DNA from: Sphaerochaetaceae bacterium
GTDB taxonomy: Bacteria; Spirochaetota; Spirochaetia; Sphaerochaetales; Sphaerochaetaceae
Direction of reading: 5' to 3'
Length of the DNA: 56,878 bases
Assembly: GCA_024699225.1 (NCBI GenBank)
Contig: JAILPZ010000038.1
Span: 1-56,878, forward strand
How positions within the stretch are numbered: position 1 is the first letter of the stretch; every line of letters starts with the position of its first letter. The notes below the pieces were generated by a model. It ran no database searches. It saw only the letters and a program-made list of their open reading frames with translations, and was not told the origin of the DNA. Below are positions 1 to 6,918 of this stretch, in pieces. Made by a program: the position numbers and the translations under genes.

Positions 1-65
1 GATAATCAATTATTGATTGCACACATTTTTTTATTTACTATGGCCTAAGATTCTAGGTGGAAATA

Positions 66-1154
66 ATGAAAAAAGAAATCAAAATGACATTCAGATGGTA
101 CGGAGAAGGCAACGATACAGTTGAACTCTGGCACATCAAGCAAACTCCCGGAGTAAAGGGAATTATGGGACTTCTTGACTATAAGGCAGCAGGAGAAGTC
201 TGGGAAACAGACGAGATTAAGTCTTATATTGAAGGCGTTAACAGAGTCGGCCTTGAATGTAAGGTTATAGAAAGCGTCAATGTCCATGAGGATATCAAGC
301 TCGGTCTCCCAACAAGAGATGAGTATATTGAGAATTATATTAAAACAATCGAGAACCTCGCTGAAAATGGAATTGAGGTAATTATCTACAACTTCATGCC
401 TGTTTTTGACTGGCTCAGAACAGACCTTAACCGCCTCATTCCTGAGGATGGCTCTTTCAGTCTGTATTTCAGCGAGAAGGATATTGAGGGTCTGACACCG
501 GTTGAAATTGTTAAAAACACAAGTAAGGCAAGCAGAGGCTTCACACTTCCTGGTTGGGAAACAGCAAGACTCAGTCACCTTCAGGAGATCCTTGATGCAT
601 ACAAGGGCATGACAAAAGAAGATCTTCTTGTTAACTACAAGTACTTCCTGGATGCAATTATTCCTGTCTGTGAGAGTGTGGGCGTTAAGATGGCCTGCCA
701 TCCGGATGATCCGGGTTGGCCGATCTTTGGTCTTCCGCGTCTTGCTCATGACCAGGAAGGTTATGACAAGATTGTTGCTCTTCATGACAGTCCATGTAAC
801 ACTCTGTGTCTGTGCACAGGAAGCCTTGGAAGTAACGTAAAGAACGACATTCCTGCCATGATCAGGCACTTTGGTGAGAAGGACAGAATTGCAGCTCTTC
901 ATGTTCGTAACGTAAAGCATCTCGGAGACGACAGAGTCTTCAGAGAAAGTGCTCACCTTTCAGAGTACGGAGATCTTGATATGTTCGAAATCATGAAGGC
1001 TATCTACGACACATGTCCTGATGCCTACATCAGACCGGACCACGGAAGAATGATCTGGGGCGAGAAGGCAAGACCCGGTTACGGTCTTTACGACAGAGCT
1101 CTCGGAGCTACATATCTTTGCGGACTTTGGGAAGCTATTGATAAAATGAGCTGA
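66..1154 (+). CDS. uxuA: Mannonate dehydratase
   Basis: Converts D-mannonate to 2-keto-3-deoxygluconate in hexuronate (glucuronate) breakdown in the cytoplasm. The protein opens with the family's MTFRWYG segment and ends at the family's usual length (about 360 residues). His/Asp/Cys-rich metal-site segments are visible, such as CHPDDPGWPIFGLPR and LHVRNVKHLG and the C-terminal YIRPDHGRMIWGE. A GTG at 57 is in frame, but the AGGTGG at 55-60 sits 5 bases before the ATG at 66, so 66 is chosen; an ATG at 84 is also possible. No other hexuronate gene (uxaC, kdgK, kdgA) is seen in the window, so the rest of the operon, if any, lies upstream. A strong terminator follows directly. Confidence 0.93.
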   Translation: MKKEIKMTFRWYGEGNDTVELWHIKQTPGVKGIMGLLDYKAAGEVWETDEIKSYIEGVNRVGLECKVIESVNVHEDIKLGLPTRDEYIENYIKTIENLAENGIEVIIYNFMPVFDWLRTDLNRLIPEDGSFSLYFSEKDIEGLTPVEIVKNTSKASRGFTLPGWETARLSHLQEILDAYKGMTKEDLLVNYKYFLDAIIPVCESVGVKMACHPDDPGWPIFGLPRLAHDQEGYDKIVALHDSPCNTLCLCTGSLGSNVKNDIPAMIRHFGEKDRIAALHVRNVKHLGDDRVFRESAHLSEYGDLDMFEIMKAIYDTCPDAYIRPDHGRMIWGEKARPGYGLYDRALGATYLCGLWEAIDKMS

Positions 1155-1176
1155 AACAGAAAGCTATAAAACGATA

Positions 1177-1211
1177 AACGGTCGGAAAATTCAGAGTTCC
1201 GACCGTTTTTT
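1177..1211 (+). terminator. Rho-independent terminator of uxuA
   Basis: An 11-bp perfect stem (AACGGTCGGAA at 1177-1187 with TTCCGACCGTT at 1197-1207) with a 9-base loop is followed by a T run. It lies between the uxuA stop and the stop of the convergent gene, and could also stop transcription from the other side, though the T run there is poor. Confidence 0.9.
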
Positions 1212-1212
1212 G

Positions 1213-1767
1213 TTAACCATGGACCTTTTCTTTTTCCATGTTCTTTTCAATTATCTTCCAGGCAAGGGAGGAAGACTCCTCGGCTGTCGGGAAAAGAAAA
1301 GCATGATTTAGATCCGGAAACAGACAGATGCTGTGCTTAAGGCGATAGGCTCCTATGAGTTTGTTCCATCTAAATGTTGCAGTCTTTGTCTCTGAATCAA
1401 CATTTTCAGGAGCAGTTACAGTAAGACCTGCTTTGTTAATTAAAAGAGTGTAGGCTTCTCTTCCTTCCTGCTGTACAGCCATGTTCTTAACTGACTTCAT
1501 ATATTTCAGATAGTTATACAGGGGCAGGAATAATCCGAAAGCCAGAAGGGTGAAGGCCAGAAGTGGGGACTGTCCCATTGATGTAAGTCTGAAATATGCA
1601 AAACCTGAGATGACAACAAAGCCCAGAGTAAGCAGGGCAGGTTTCTTCCACATCTTCTTTAAACGGAATGTGTCAAATTTAGCAAACTCGGTGAAGATCT
1701 CACGAGTCATAAAAACTGTTGCTTTTGCAGCTTCTTTCGGTGGATTTCCTTTCTTTTCTTCAGCCAT
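1213..1767 (-). CDS. YcxB-like two-helix membrane protein
   Basis: Uncharacterised membrane protein of 184 residues. A charged N-terminus (about 45 residues) is followed by two hydrophobic segments (about 45-62 and 68-85) and a soluble C-terminal domain containing TATFRWNKLIGAYR and HSICLFPD, the pattern of the YcxB-like C-terminal domain (a PH-like fold in family descriptions). Function is unknown. GGGAG lies upstream of the ATG at a normal distance. It is 34 bases downstream of the flavodoxin-like gene on the same strand and is probably cotranscribed with it. The family call rests on resemblance and is moderate. Confidence 0.6.
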   Translation of the reverse strand: MAEEKKGNPPKEAAKATVFMTREIFTEFAKFDTFRLKKMWKKPALLTLGFVVISGFAYFRLTSMGQSPLLAFTLLAFGLFLPLYNYLKYMKSVKNMAVQQEGREAYTLLINKAGLTVTAPENVDSETKTATFRWNKLIGAYRLKHSICLFPDLNHAFLFPTAEESSSLAWKIIEKNMEKEKVHG

Positions 1768-1801
1768 AAATACTCTCCCAAGTCCTAATCATACCACAGA
1801 T

Positions 1802-2212
1802 TCAGGCCATTGATTTTACAAAATCACAGGCTCTCTTGAAATCTTCCTCTGAAGGAAGGCCCTTGTTTATAAAAATCCATGAGGCTGAACAGTGAAATTC
1901 TTTATCACTGAGCTTTATTCCCTGAGCATCCGTAACCTTCTTCACGTTGCCCCAGGTAGACTTTCCTGAAGCAGATGTATTGAGATTTACCACCTCACCA
2001 ATCTTATCTTTGTTTGAAACAAGAAAATCTTTTACTTCCTTATCAATGTTGGCTGCATACATGGCATTTACAAGAAAGAGGCGGTCAACCTTTTCTGTAA
2101 GAGGCTCATCTACAGTAAGAGCCTCAACTCCGAGAGCTTTGGAAATGGTTTTAGCCAGCTTCTCAGTGTTACCTTTCTTTGATTTTGTAAAATATCTGAT
2201 AGCAGTATTCAT
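1802..2212 (-). CDS. Short flavodoxin-like protein
   Basis: Protein of 136 residues with a flavodoxin-like start: beta strand AIRYFTKSKKGNTEKLAK, where the SKKGNTEK stretch matches the FMN phosphate-binding loop, then an alternating alpha/beta pattern. It is close to the shortest flavodoxins in length and lacks an obvious aromatic isoalloxazine-stacking loop, so it may be a flavodoxin-domain electron carrier or a domain relative without flavin. AGGAG is placed 8 bases before the ATG. It is the first gene of a likely two-gene unit with the YcxB-like gene. Confidence 0.7.
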   Translation of the reverse strand: MNTAIRYFTKSKKGNTEKLAKTISKALGVEALTVDEPLTEKVDRLFLVNAMYAANIDKEVKDFLVSNKDKIGEVVNLNTSASGKSTWGNVKKVTDAQGIKLSDKEFHCSASWIFINKGLPSEEDFKRACDFVKSMA

Positions 2213-2249
2213 TTTTAACTCCTACTTAAATTATCTCACAATAGGGTAA

Positions 2250-2289
2250 AAACAAAAAGACAGCTGCAGGATAATCCCACAGCTGTCTT
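2250..2289 (-). terminator. Terminator of the repeat-protein gene
   Basis: Ten-bp stem AAGACAGCTG (2257-2266) with CAGCTGTCTT (2280-2289); read on the minus strand it is followed by TTTTTGTTTTT. It lies just downstream of the minus-strand gene that ends at 2322. Confidence 0.88.
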
Positions 2290-2321
2290 ATATATCTCTT
2301 GTTCAGGGCAGCGGACAGTTA

Positions 2322-2927
2322 TTATTTTCTTCCTCCGAATCCGCCCTGGTTGCCACCAAAACCACCCTGGTTGCCGCCGAAGTTCTGGTTTCCACCAAAA
2401 CCACCCTGGTTGCCGCCAAAGCTCTGATTTCCACCGAAACCGCCCTGGTTGCCGCCGAAGTTCTGATTTCCACCGAAACCGCCCTGGTTCCTGAAATCCG
2501 GTGCTTCTACACCTTCAGGAAGCTCAGGAAGCTCACCGGCCTCTACACCTTCAGGAAGTTCTGGCGGGAAAGAACTCTGGTTGTTTCCAAAATCAGGAGC
2601 CTGACTGAAATCCGGTGCTTCTACGCCTTCAGGAAGCTCAGGAAGTTCTCCGGCCTCTACACCTTCGGGAAACTCTGGAAGCTCTCCGGCCTCTACCCCT
2701 TCAGGAAGCTCAGGAAGTTCTCCGGCCTCTACACCTTCGGGAAGCTCAGGAAGCTCTGGAACACTGCCGTCTGTTGAATCAGTTGATGTTATTGTTTCAT
2801 CAGCTAATACCTGAAGCTGTGTTGTGTCAGCACTTGAAACCTTTTCGGAATTTCCAAAAGCCCAGACAGAGCTGGCTCCGAAAACCAATAAAACCGCTAC
2901 GAATAAAACAGTAAGTCCTTTTTTCAT
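2322..2927 (-). CDS. Secreted protein with ELPE/GVEA and Gly-Phe-Asn tandem repeats
   Basis: No family recognised. The ATG at 2927 follows AGGAGC and gives a signal peptide (MKKGLTVLFVAVLLVFGASSVWA) of 23 residues; the frame is open upstream to a GTG at 2978, which would spoil the signal peptide. The mature protein is almost wholly repetitive. An acidic-proline part has six copies of a segment ending ELPEGVEA, most in a 12-residue period (GELPELPEGVEA), broken once by a SQAPDFGNN spacer. A C-terminal Gly-rich part is built from NQGGFGGNQNFGG-type units. It is predicted to be disordered and surface-exposed or extracellular. It has its own terminator, and a TGTCCG/CGGACA hairpin (2957-2977) lies in the leader. 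It sits next to, but not in, the mgl operon. Confidence 0.8.
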   Translation of the reverse strand: MKKGLTVLFVAVLLVFGASSVWAFGNSEKVSSADTTQLQVLADETITSTDSTDGSVPELPELPEGVEAGELPELPEGVEAGELPEFPEGVEAGELPELPEGVEAPDFSQAPDFGNNQSSFPPELPEGVEAGELPELPEGVEAPDFRNQGGFGGNQNFGGNQGGFGGNQSFGGNQGGFGGNQNFGGNQGGFGGNQGGFGGRK

Positions 2928-2956
2928 TTTTCTGCTCCTGTATTTTCTAATATTTC

Positions 2957-2977
2957 TGTCCGTTTCTTTATCGGACA
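2957..2977 (-). other. Leader hairpin upstream of the repeat-protein gene
   Basis: TGTCCG (2957-2962) can pair with CGGACA (2972-2977) around a 9-base loop, some 30 bases before the start codon of the repeat protein. There is no T tract, so it is more likely an mRNA leader structure than a terminator. Its role is unknown. Confidence 0.35.
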
Positions 2978-3061
2978 CCCTGATGATTGCAGAAAAAATT
3001 TCAGAACACTATGTTTTTTGTGAAAACTACAAACTTCTACAAAATGTGAAGAAAAATGTAC

Positions 3062-3090
3062 AAAAAAAGGCCATACCTTGTGGTACGGCC
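3062..3090 (-). terminator. Terminator of the mgl operon
   Basis: Stem GGCCATACC (3069-3077) with GGTACGGCC (3082-3090), one G-T pair, short loop; the minus-strand transcript then runs into seven T. It lies 20 bases beyond the mglC stop. Confidence 0.88.
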
Positions 3091-3110
3091 CTGTAAAACT
3101 GAATGCAGTC

Positions 3111-4142
3111 TTACTTCTTTGCAATGTACTTTCTGATATCAAGTGCAACAGCAACAACAATAACAAGACCCTGAACAACATAGTTGTAGTACGGGTTGAC
3201 GCCGAGGAACTGAAGAACAATCTTCAGAAGTTCAAAGACAAGAACACCGACCAGAACTCCCGGAACGGTACCAATACCACCGGTTGTTGAAACTCCACCG
3301 ATTGTACAACCGGCAATAGCTTCAAGCTCATAGCCCTGACCCATAGAAGCAGAAGCTCCTCCGGACTTTGCGGCAAGCAGGTAACCTGCAAATGCATACA
3401 TAACACCTGCTATGAGGTAGATCTTAAGAAGTGTGTTCTTTGTGTTTACACCGGAAACTTCGGCAGCAACTTCGTTTCCACCTATTGCATACATGTACTT
3501 ACCGTGACATGTCTTGTTATAGATAAACCAGAAGAGAATGCCAAAGACTGCAGCTACAAAGAGGAGGTAGGGAAGGTAGAAGCCCTTCACATTTCCAATT
3601 CTTCCTGTAATGAGTCTTGTGTACACTGACTGGAAGCCTCCGATAGGCTGTGCGTCTGTAAAGACAAGACAGAAACCATAAACGATTGTCTGTGTTCCGA
3701 GTGTTGTGATGAATGGGGGAACTTTAAGCCTTGAAATAATCCAGCCGTTGAGAAGACCAATAACAGCACCAACGGCAAGAACAATCAGAAGAACAACCCA
3801 CATGTTCATCTCCGGAATGTTCTTATAAAGACGGCCTGTGTAGTCTCCGCGCTGGATAAGAACGCCAGCCAGACAGGCGGCAAGTCCTACCTGACGACCT
3901 GCAGAGAGGTCAGTACCCTTTGTGATAAGACAGCCTGATACGCCGAGAGCAATCAGGAATCTGATGGCTGTGTTACTTATCAGGTTACCGAGGTTGCCCC
4001 ATGAGAAGAAGTTGCTTGTTGTGAATCCAACAACAATACTTACAGCAACAAGAAGTACAACAATCGGATTTGATTTTGCTAAAGCCAGGAAGCGTCCACC
4101 GAATCCTGCTTTTTTATCTGATGTATTTGATAATGCCGGCAT
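3111..4142 (-). CDS. mglC: Galactoside ABC importer permease MglC
   Basis: Membrane permease of the galactose/methyl-galactoside ABC importer, in the inner membrane with MglA. The protein has 343 residues, the family's normal length, with a short hydrophilic N-terminus and about ten hydrophobic segments. It shows the RbsC/MglC-type signatures GCLITKGTDLSAGRQVGLAA, LNGWIISRLKVPPFITTLGT and GGNEVAAEVSGVN, and the C-terminal YNYVVQGLVIVVAV. It starts 17 bases after mglA ends and is the last gene of the operon, before a strong terminator. Confidence 0.95.
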   Translation of the reverse strand: MPALSNTSDKKAGFGGRFLALAKSNPIVVLLVAVSIVVGFTTSNFFSWGNLGNLISNTAIRFLIALGVSGCLITKGTDLSAGRQVGLAACLAGVLIQRGDYTGRLYKNIPEMNMWVVLLIVLAVGAVIGLLNGWIISRLKVPPFITTLGTQTIVYGFCLVFTDAQPIGGFQSVYTRLITGRIGNVKGFYLPYLLFVAAVFGILFWFIYNKTCHGKYMYAIGGNEVAAEVSGVNTKNTLLKIYLIAGVMYAFAGYLLAAKSGGASASMGQGYELEAIAGCTIGGVSTTGGIGTVPGVLVGVLVFELLKIVLQFLGVNPYYNYVVQGLVIVVAVALDIRKYIAKK

Positions 4143-4159
4143 TAAAATACTCTCCTTTA

Positions 4160-5671
4160 TTATTCAAACTGTGTGGCAAGGTCCATGACTTTTTCCTGAC
4201 TTGCCTCTTTGCCGTCGATAAAGCCTGTGCATCTTCCGTCGCACATGACCATGATTCTGTCGGACATTCCCAGGAGCTCAGCCATTTCACTGGTGATCAT
4301 GAGAATGCTCTTTCCCTGCTTTGCAAGCTCTGCAATGATACAGTAAATCTCATACTTGGCTCCTACATCTATACCTCTTGTAGGTTCGTCCAGAATGAGA
4401 ACATCCGGGTCGTTTGCAAGCCATCTTCCAATAATAACCTTTTGCTGGTTACCACCGGAAAGGGACTGAATCAGTGTCTTGCTTGAAGGAGTCTTTATGT
4501 TCATCTTGTGAACATTTTCCTGAACAAGATTTTCGACCTTTGAATCATTTATGGCAAAACCATAATCCAAATACTTTTTAAGGGATGAGATTGAAATATT
4601 GTCGGCAACCGAAAGAACGCCCATGATTCCAGATTCTCTTCTGCTTTCGGTAAGCATGGCAACACCATGGTCAATCGCATCCTTTGGCCTGCTTATCTTC
4701 AGCTCCCTGCCGTTGAGTTTTACAACTCCCGATACATGGCTTCTTATGCCGAAGATTCCTTCCATAAGTTCTGTTCTCTGAGCACCGACAAGACCGCCTA
4801 TGCCGAGAATCTCACCTTTTCTGATATTAAAGGAGACGTGCCTGAAGCTTTTCGGATTAATTGATGTGAAATCATCAACCTCAAACACAACTTCTCCCGG
4901 AACGTTTTCTCTTTTAGGGAAGAGGTTTGTCAATTCTCGACCTACCATCTTTGTGATGATGGTGTTTGTTGTAAGAGAAGATGCTTCCCATGTTCCGATG
5001 TATTGTCCGTCTCTCATGATTGTAACCTCATCACTGATACGGAGAATCTCATCCATCTTATGGGAAATATAAACAATTGCAACGCCATCTTTCTTCAGGT
5101 CTTCTATTATGTCAAAGAGGGAATCAACTTCTCTCTGAGTAAGTGAAGAAGTAGGCTCGTCAAGAATGAGGACACGGCAGTTTGCTGAAACGGCTTTTGC
5201 AATTTCTACCAGCTGCATCTGTGATGTGCTCAGTGTTCCTACAAGCTGTTTCGGATCAAACGGCAGTTTAACTTTTTTAAGAAGCTTCTCTGTGTCGCTG
5301 TACATTTTCTCATGGTCTACCATTGGAATGAAACCAAACAGTTTCTTAATCGGGTAACGGCCAAGATAAATGTTTTCGCCTATCGGACGTGCCGGGATAG
5401 GCTGAAGCTCCTGGTGGACCATTGCAATACCTTTTGAGAGGGCATCAATAGGGTCCGTAATGGTTACAGGTTCACCGTCCATGAAAATCTGTCCTTCGTC
5501 CATCTTATAGATGCCGAACATACATTTCATGAGGGTTGATTTACCGGCACCGTTTTCGCCCATAAGAGCATGGACATGGCCTGCTTTGAGCTGTAACTGT
5601 GCGTGGTTGAGGGCCTGAACGCCTGGGAAAGCTTTACTTACGTTTTTCATCTCAAGCAGATATTCAGACAT
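4160..5671 (-). CDS. mglA: Galactoside ABC importer ATPase MglA
   Basis: Energises sugar uptake with MglB and MglC. Of 503 residues, it is a tandem two-NBD ATPase of the RbsA/MglA group. The first half has Walker A GENGAGKST (about residue 38), Q-loop VHQELQPIPAR, a degenerate signature LSTSQMQL and Walker B LILDEPTSS. The second half has a degenerate Walker A (GGLVGAQRTELMEG), signature LSGGNQQK and Walker B LILDEPTRGID. This asymmetry is normal for the family. GAGG lies upstream of the start, 77 bases after mglB, beyond an intergenic terminator that would reduce its expression relative to MglB. Confidence 0.95.
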   Translation of the reverse strand: MSEYLLEMKNVSKAFPGVQALNHAQLQLKAGHVHALMGENGAGKSTLMKCMFGIYKMDEGQIFMDGEPVTITDPIDALSKGIAMVHQELQPIPARPIGENIYLGRYPIKKLFGFIPMVDHEKMYSDTEKLLKKVKLPFDPKQLVGTLSTSQMQLVEIAKAVSANCRVLILDEPTSSLTQREVDSLFDIIEDLKKDGVAIVYISHKMDEILRISDEVTIMRDGQYIGTWEASSLTTNTIITKMVGRELTNLFPKRENVPGEVVFEVDDFTSINPKSFRHVSFNIRKGEILGIGGLVGAQRTELMEGIFGIRSHVSGVVKLNGRELKISRPKDAIDHGVAMLTESRRESGIMGVLSVADNISISSLKKYLDYGFAINDSKVENLVQENVHKMNIKTPSSKTLIQSLSGGNQQKVIIGRWLANDPDVLILDEPTRGIDVGAKYEIYCIIAELAKQGKSILMITSEMAELLGMSDRIMVMCDGRCTGFIDGKEASQEKVMDLATQFE

Positions 5672-5694
5672 ATTTTACCTCCTGAATTAAGTCT

Positions 5695-5733
5695 AAAAAA
5701 AATACGGGGAGCGCATTTGCGCCCTCCCGTATT
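5695..5733 (-). terminator. Intra-operon terminator after mglB
   Basis: Long stem: AATACGGG (5701-5708) pairs with CCCGTATT (5726-5733), extended inward by GCGCA/TGCGC; the minus-strand transcript then has a run of T (5695-5702). It lies between mglB and mglA and would leave most transcripts as mglB alone, fitting the excess of binding protein usual in such importers. Confidence 0.88.
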
Positions 5734-5748
5734 TCAGGCTTGCGCCTC

Positions 5749-6750
5749 TTACTTGACCATAACGTAGTCAACCCAGTAGTAGTTATTGAGCTTTTCGCCG
5801 TTAAGAGCTGAAACTGCTACATCAACTGCTGTGTGTGACTGACCAATGTGGTCATTCAGGACTGTTCCTGTCATGGTTCCGTTTTTAACCATTTCAACAC
5901 ATTCTGCAAGAGCATCAACACCAACAAGGTAGATGTCCTTTCCAACTGTTCTTCCGGCTGCTGTGATAGCTGCTGCTGCACCGAGTGCCATAGCATCGTT
6001 GTTACAGAAGACTACTTCAACCTTTGTGCCGTATTTTGCAAGGGCGTTAGCTGTAATTTCCTGGCCCTTTGCCTGAGCCCAGTTACCGACCTGATCATCA
6101 AGACATTTTACCTTGATTCCTGCATCTGTGAGGTACTTGATTGAGAATTCTGTTCTGTACTGAGCATCAATATTCTCAGGGTCACCTTCAATCATGATGT
6201 AAGAAACAACGCCGTCTTTGTCGATATCTCCCTTGTCAGGAAGCTCAGCAATAATTCTGCCCTGGAATGAACCGGACTGTCTTGCATCTGCACCTACGTA
6301 GCAGACTTCTGCATTATTGAGAATGCCTTCATACTGCTCGTCAAGAGTGTTTCCATTTGCATCATATGCAAGAGGCTCTCTGTTGATAAGAACAAGTGGG
6401 ATACCTGCAGCAACAACCTTATCAATCATAGCATCTGCTGAAGATGTCTGAACGAGGTTGAGAATAATAACATCCATGCCCTGTGTGATGAAGTTATCAA
6501 TCTGGTTTGACTGCTCGGCCATATCGTTCTTGCCGTCAACCATTGTAACATTGTACTTTACTGAATTTGTTTCAAGAGTCTTGAAGTAATCAACAATCTC
6601 GTTTCTGTAAAGTGTCATAAAGTTGTCATCATACTGATAGATAGCAACACCGACCTTGTAGGTTTTTACTTTTGACTCTGCTGAGCCCTGTGCGAAAACG
6701 CCCGTGAGGACGATCAGAGCGATAAGCATAACCATTAAAGCTTTTTTCAT
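5749..6750 (-). CDS. mglB: Galactose/glucose-binding protein MglB
   Basis: Periplasmic receptor of the MglBAC importer. A signal peptide (MKKALMVMLIALIVLTGVFAQ) is followed by a periplasmic-binding-protein type 1 fold. Family landmarks are the N-terminal VGVAIYQYDDNFMTLYRNE, the LVLINREP segment, and a loop DIDKDGVVSY matching the calcium-binding loop of galactose-binding proteins. The ATG at 6750 follows GGAGAG, so it is preferred over the open frame reaching 6795; this gives 333 residues. It is first in the mgl operon, with its own terminator. The substrate is probably galactose, glucose or a galactoside; exact specificity cannot be read from the sequence. Confidence 0.94.
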   Translation of the reverse strand: MKKALMVMLIALIVLTGVFAQGSAESKVKTYKVGVAIYQYDDNFMTLYRNEIVDYFKTLETNSVKYNVTMVDGKNDMAEQSNQIDNFITQGMDVIILNLVQTSSADAMIDKVVAAGIPLVLINREPLAYDANGNTLDEQYEGILNNAEVCYVGADARQSGSFQGRIIAELPDKGDIDKDGVVSYIMIEGDPENIDAQYRTEFSIKYLTDAGIKVKCLDDQVGNWAQAKGQEITANALAKYGTKVEVVFCNNDAMALGAAAAITAAGRTVGKDIYLVGVDALAECVEMVKNGTMTGTVLNDHIGQSHTAVDVAVSALNGEKLNNYYWVDYVMVK

Positions 6751-6760
6751 ATTTCTCTCC

Positions 6761-6779
6761 TTACACAAAACTTGTGCAA
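6761..6779 (-). promoter_or_regulatory. Dyad in the mglB leader, possible operator
   Basis: Imperfect inverted repeat TTACACAA / TTGTGCAA around a 3-base centre, between the proposed mglB -10 box and the Shine-Dalgarno sequence. A repressor bound here would overlap the transcription start. The regulator is unknown and not encoded nearby. Confidence 0.45.
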
Positions 6780-6783
6780 TATA

Positions 6784-6812
6784 ATTTTGAAGCACGAATT
6801 TCGATTTGTAAA
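6784..6812 (-). promoter_or_regulatory. Proposed mglB promoter
   Basis: On the minus strand TTTACA (6807-6812), 17 bases, then CAAAAT (6784-6789). The -35 is good and the -10 poor; TATATT a few bases downstream is an alternative -10 with bad spacing. Tentative. Confidence 0.35.
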
Positions 6813-6875
6813 GGTTTTTGAAATATTTGAAGAAAATGAACCCAAAACAGTGAGAGAAAATCTTTAAACTTGTTA

Positions 6876-6911
6876 AAAAGAGAAAAGAGCTGCAGCTTAT
6901 GCCACAGCTCT
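6876..6911 (-). terminator. Terminator of the TRAP transporter operon
   Basis: Seven-bp stem AGAGCTG (6886-6892) with CAGCTCT (6905-6911), followed on the minus strand by TTTTCTCTTTTT. It begins 8 bases beyond the permease stop and separates this operon from mglB. Confidence 0.7.
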
Positions 6912-6918
6912 CATATTT

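Noticed and set aside
45-956. Long minus-strand open frame opposite uxuA
   Set aside because: Lies wholly antisense to a clear uxuA with strong family motifs; its translation is Cys/Leu/Asn-rich and has no recognisable pattern or ribosome-binding site.
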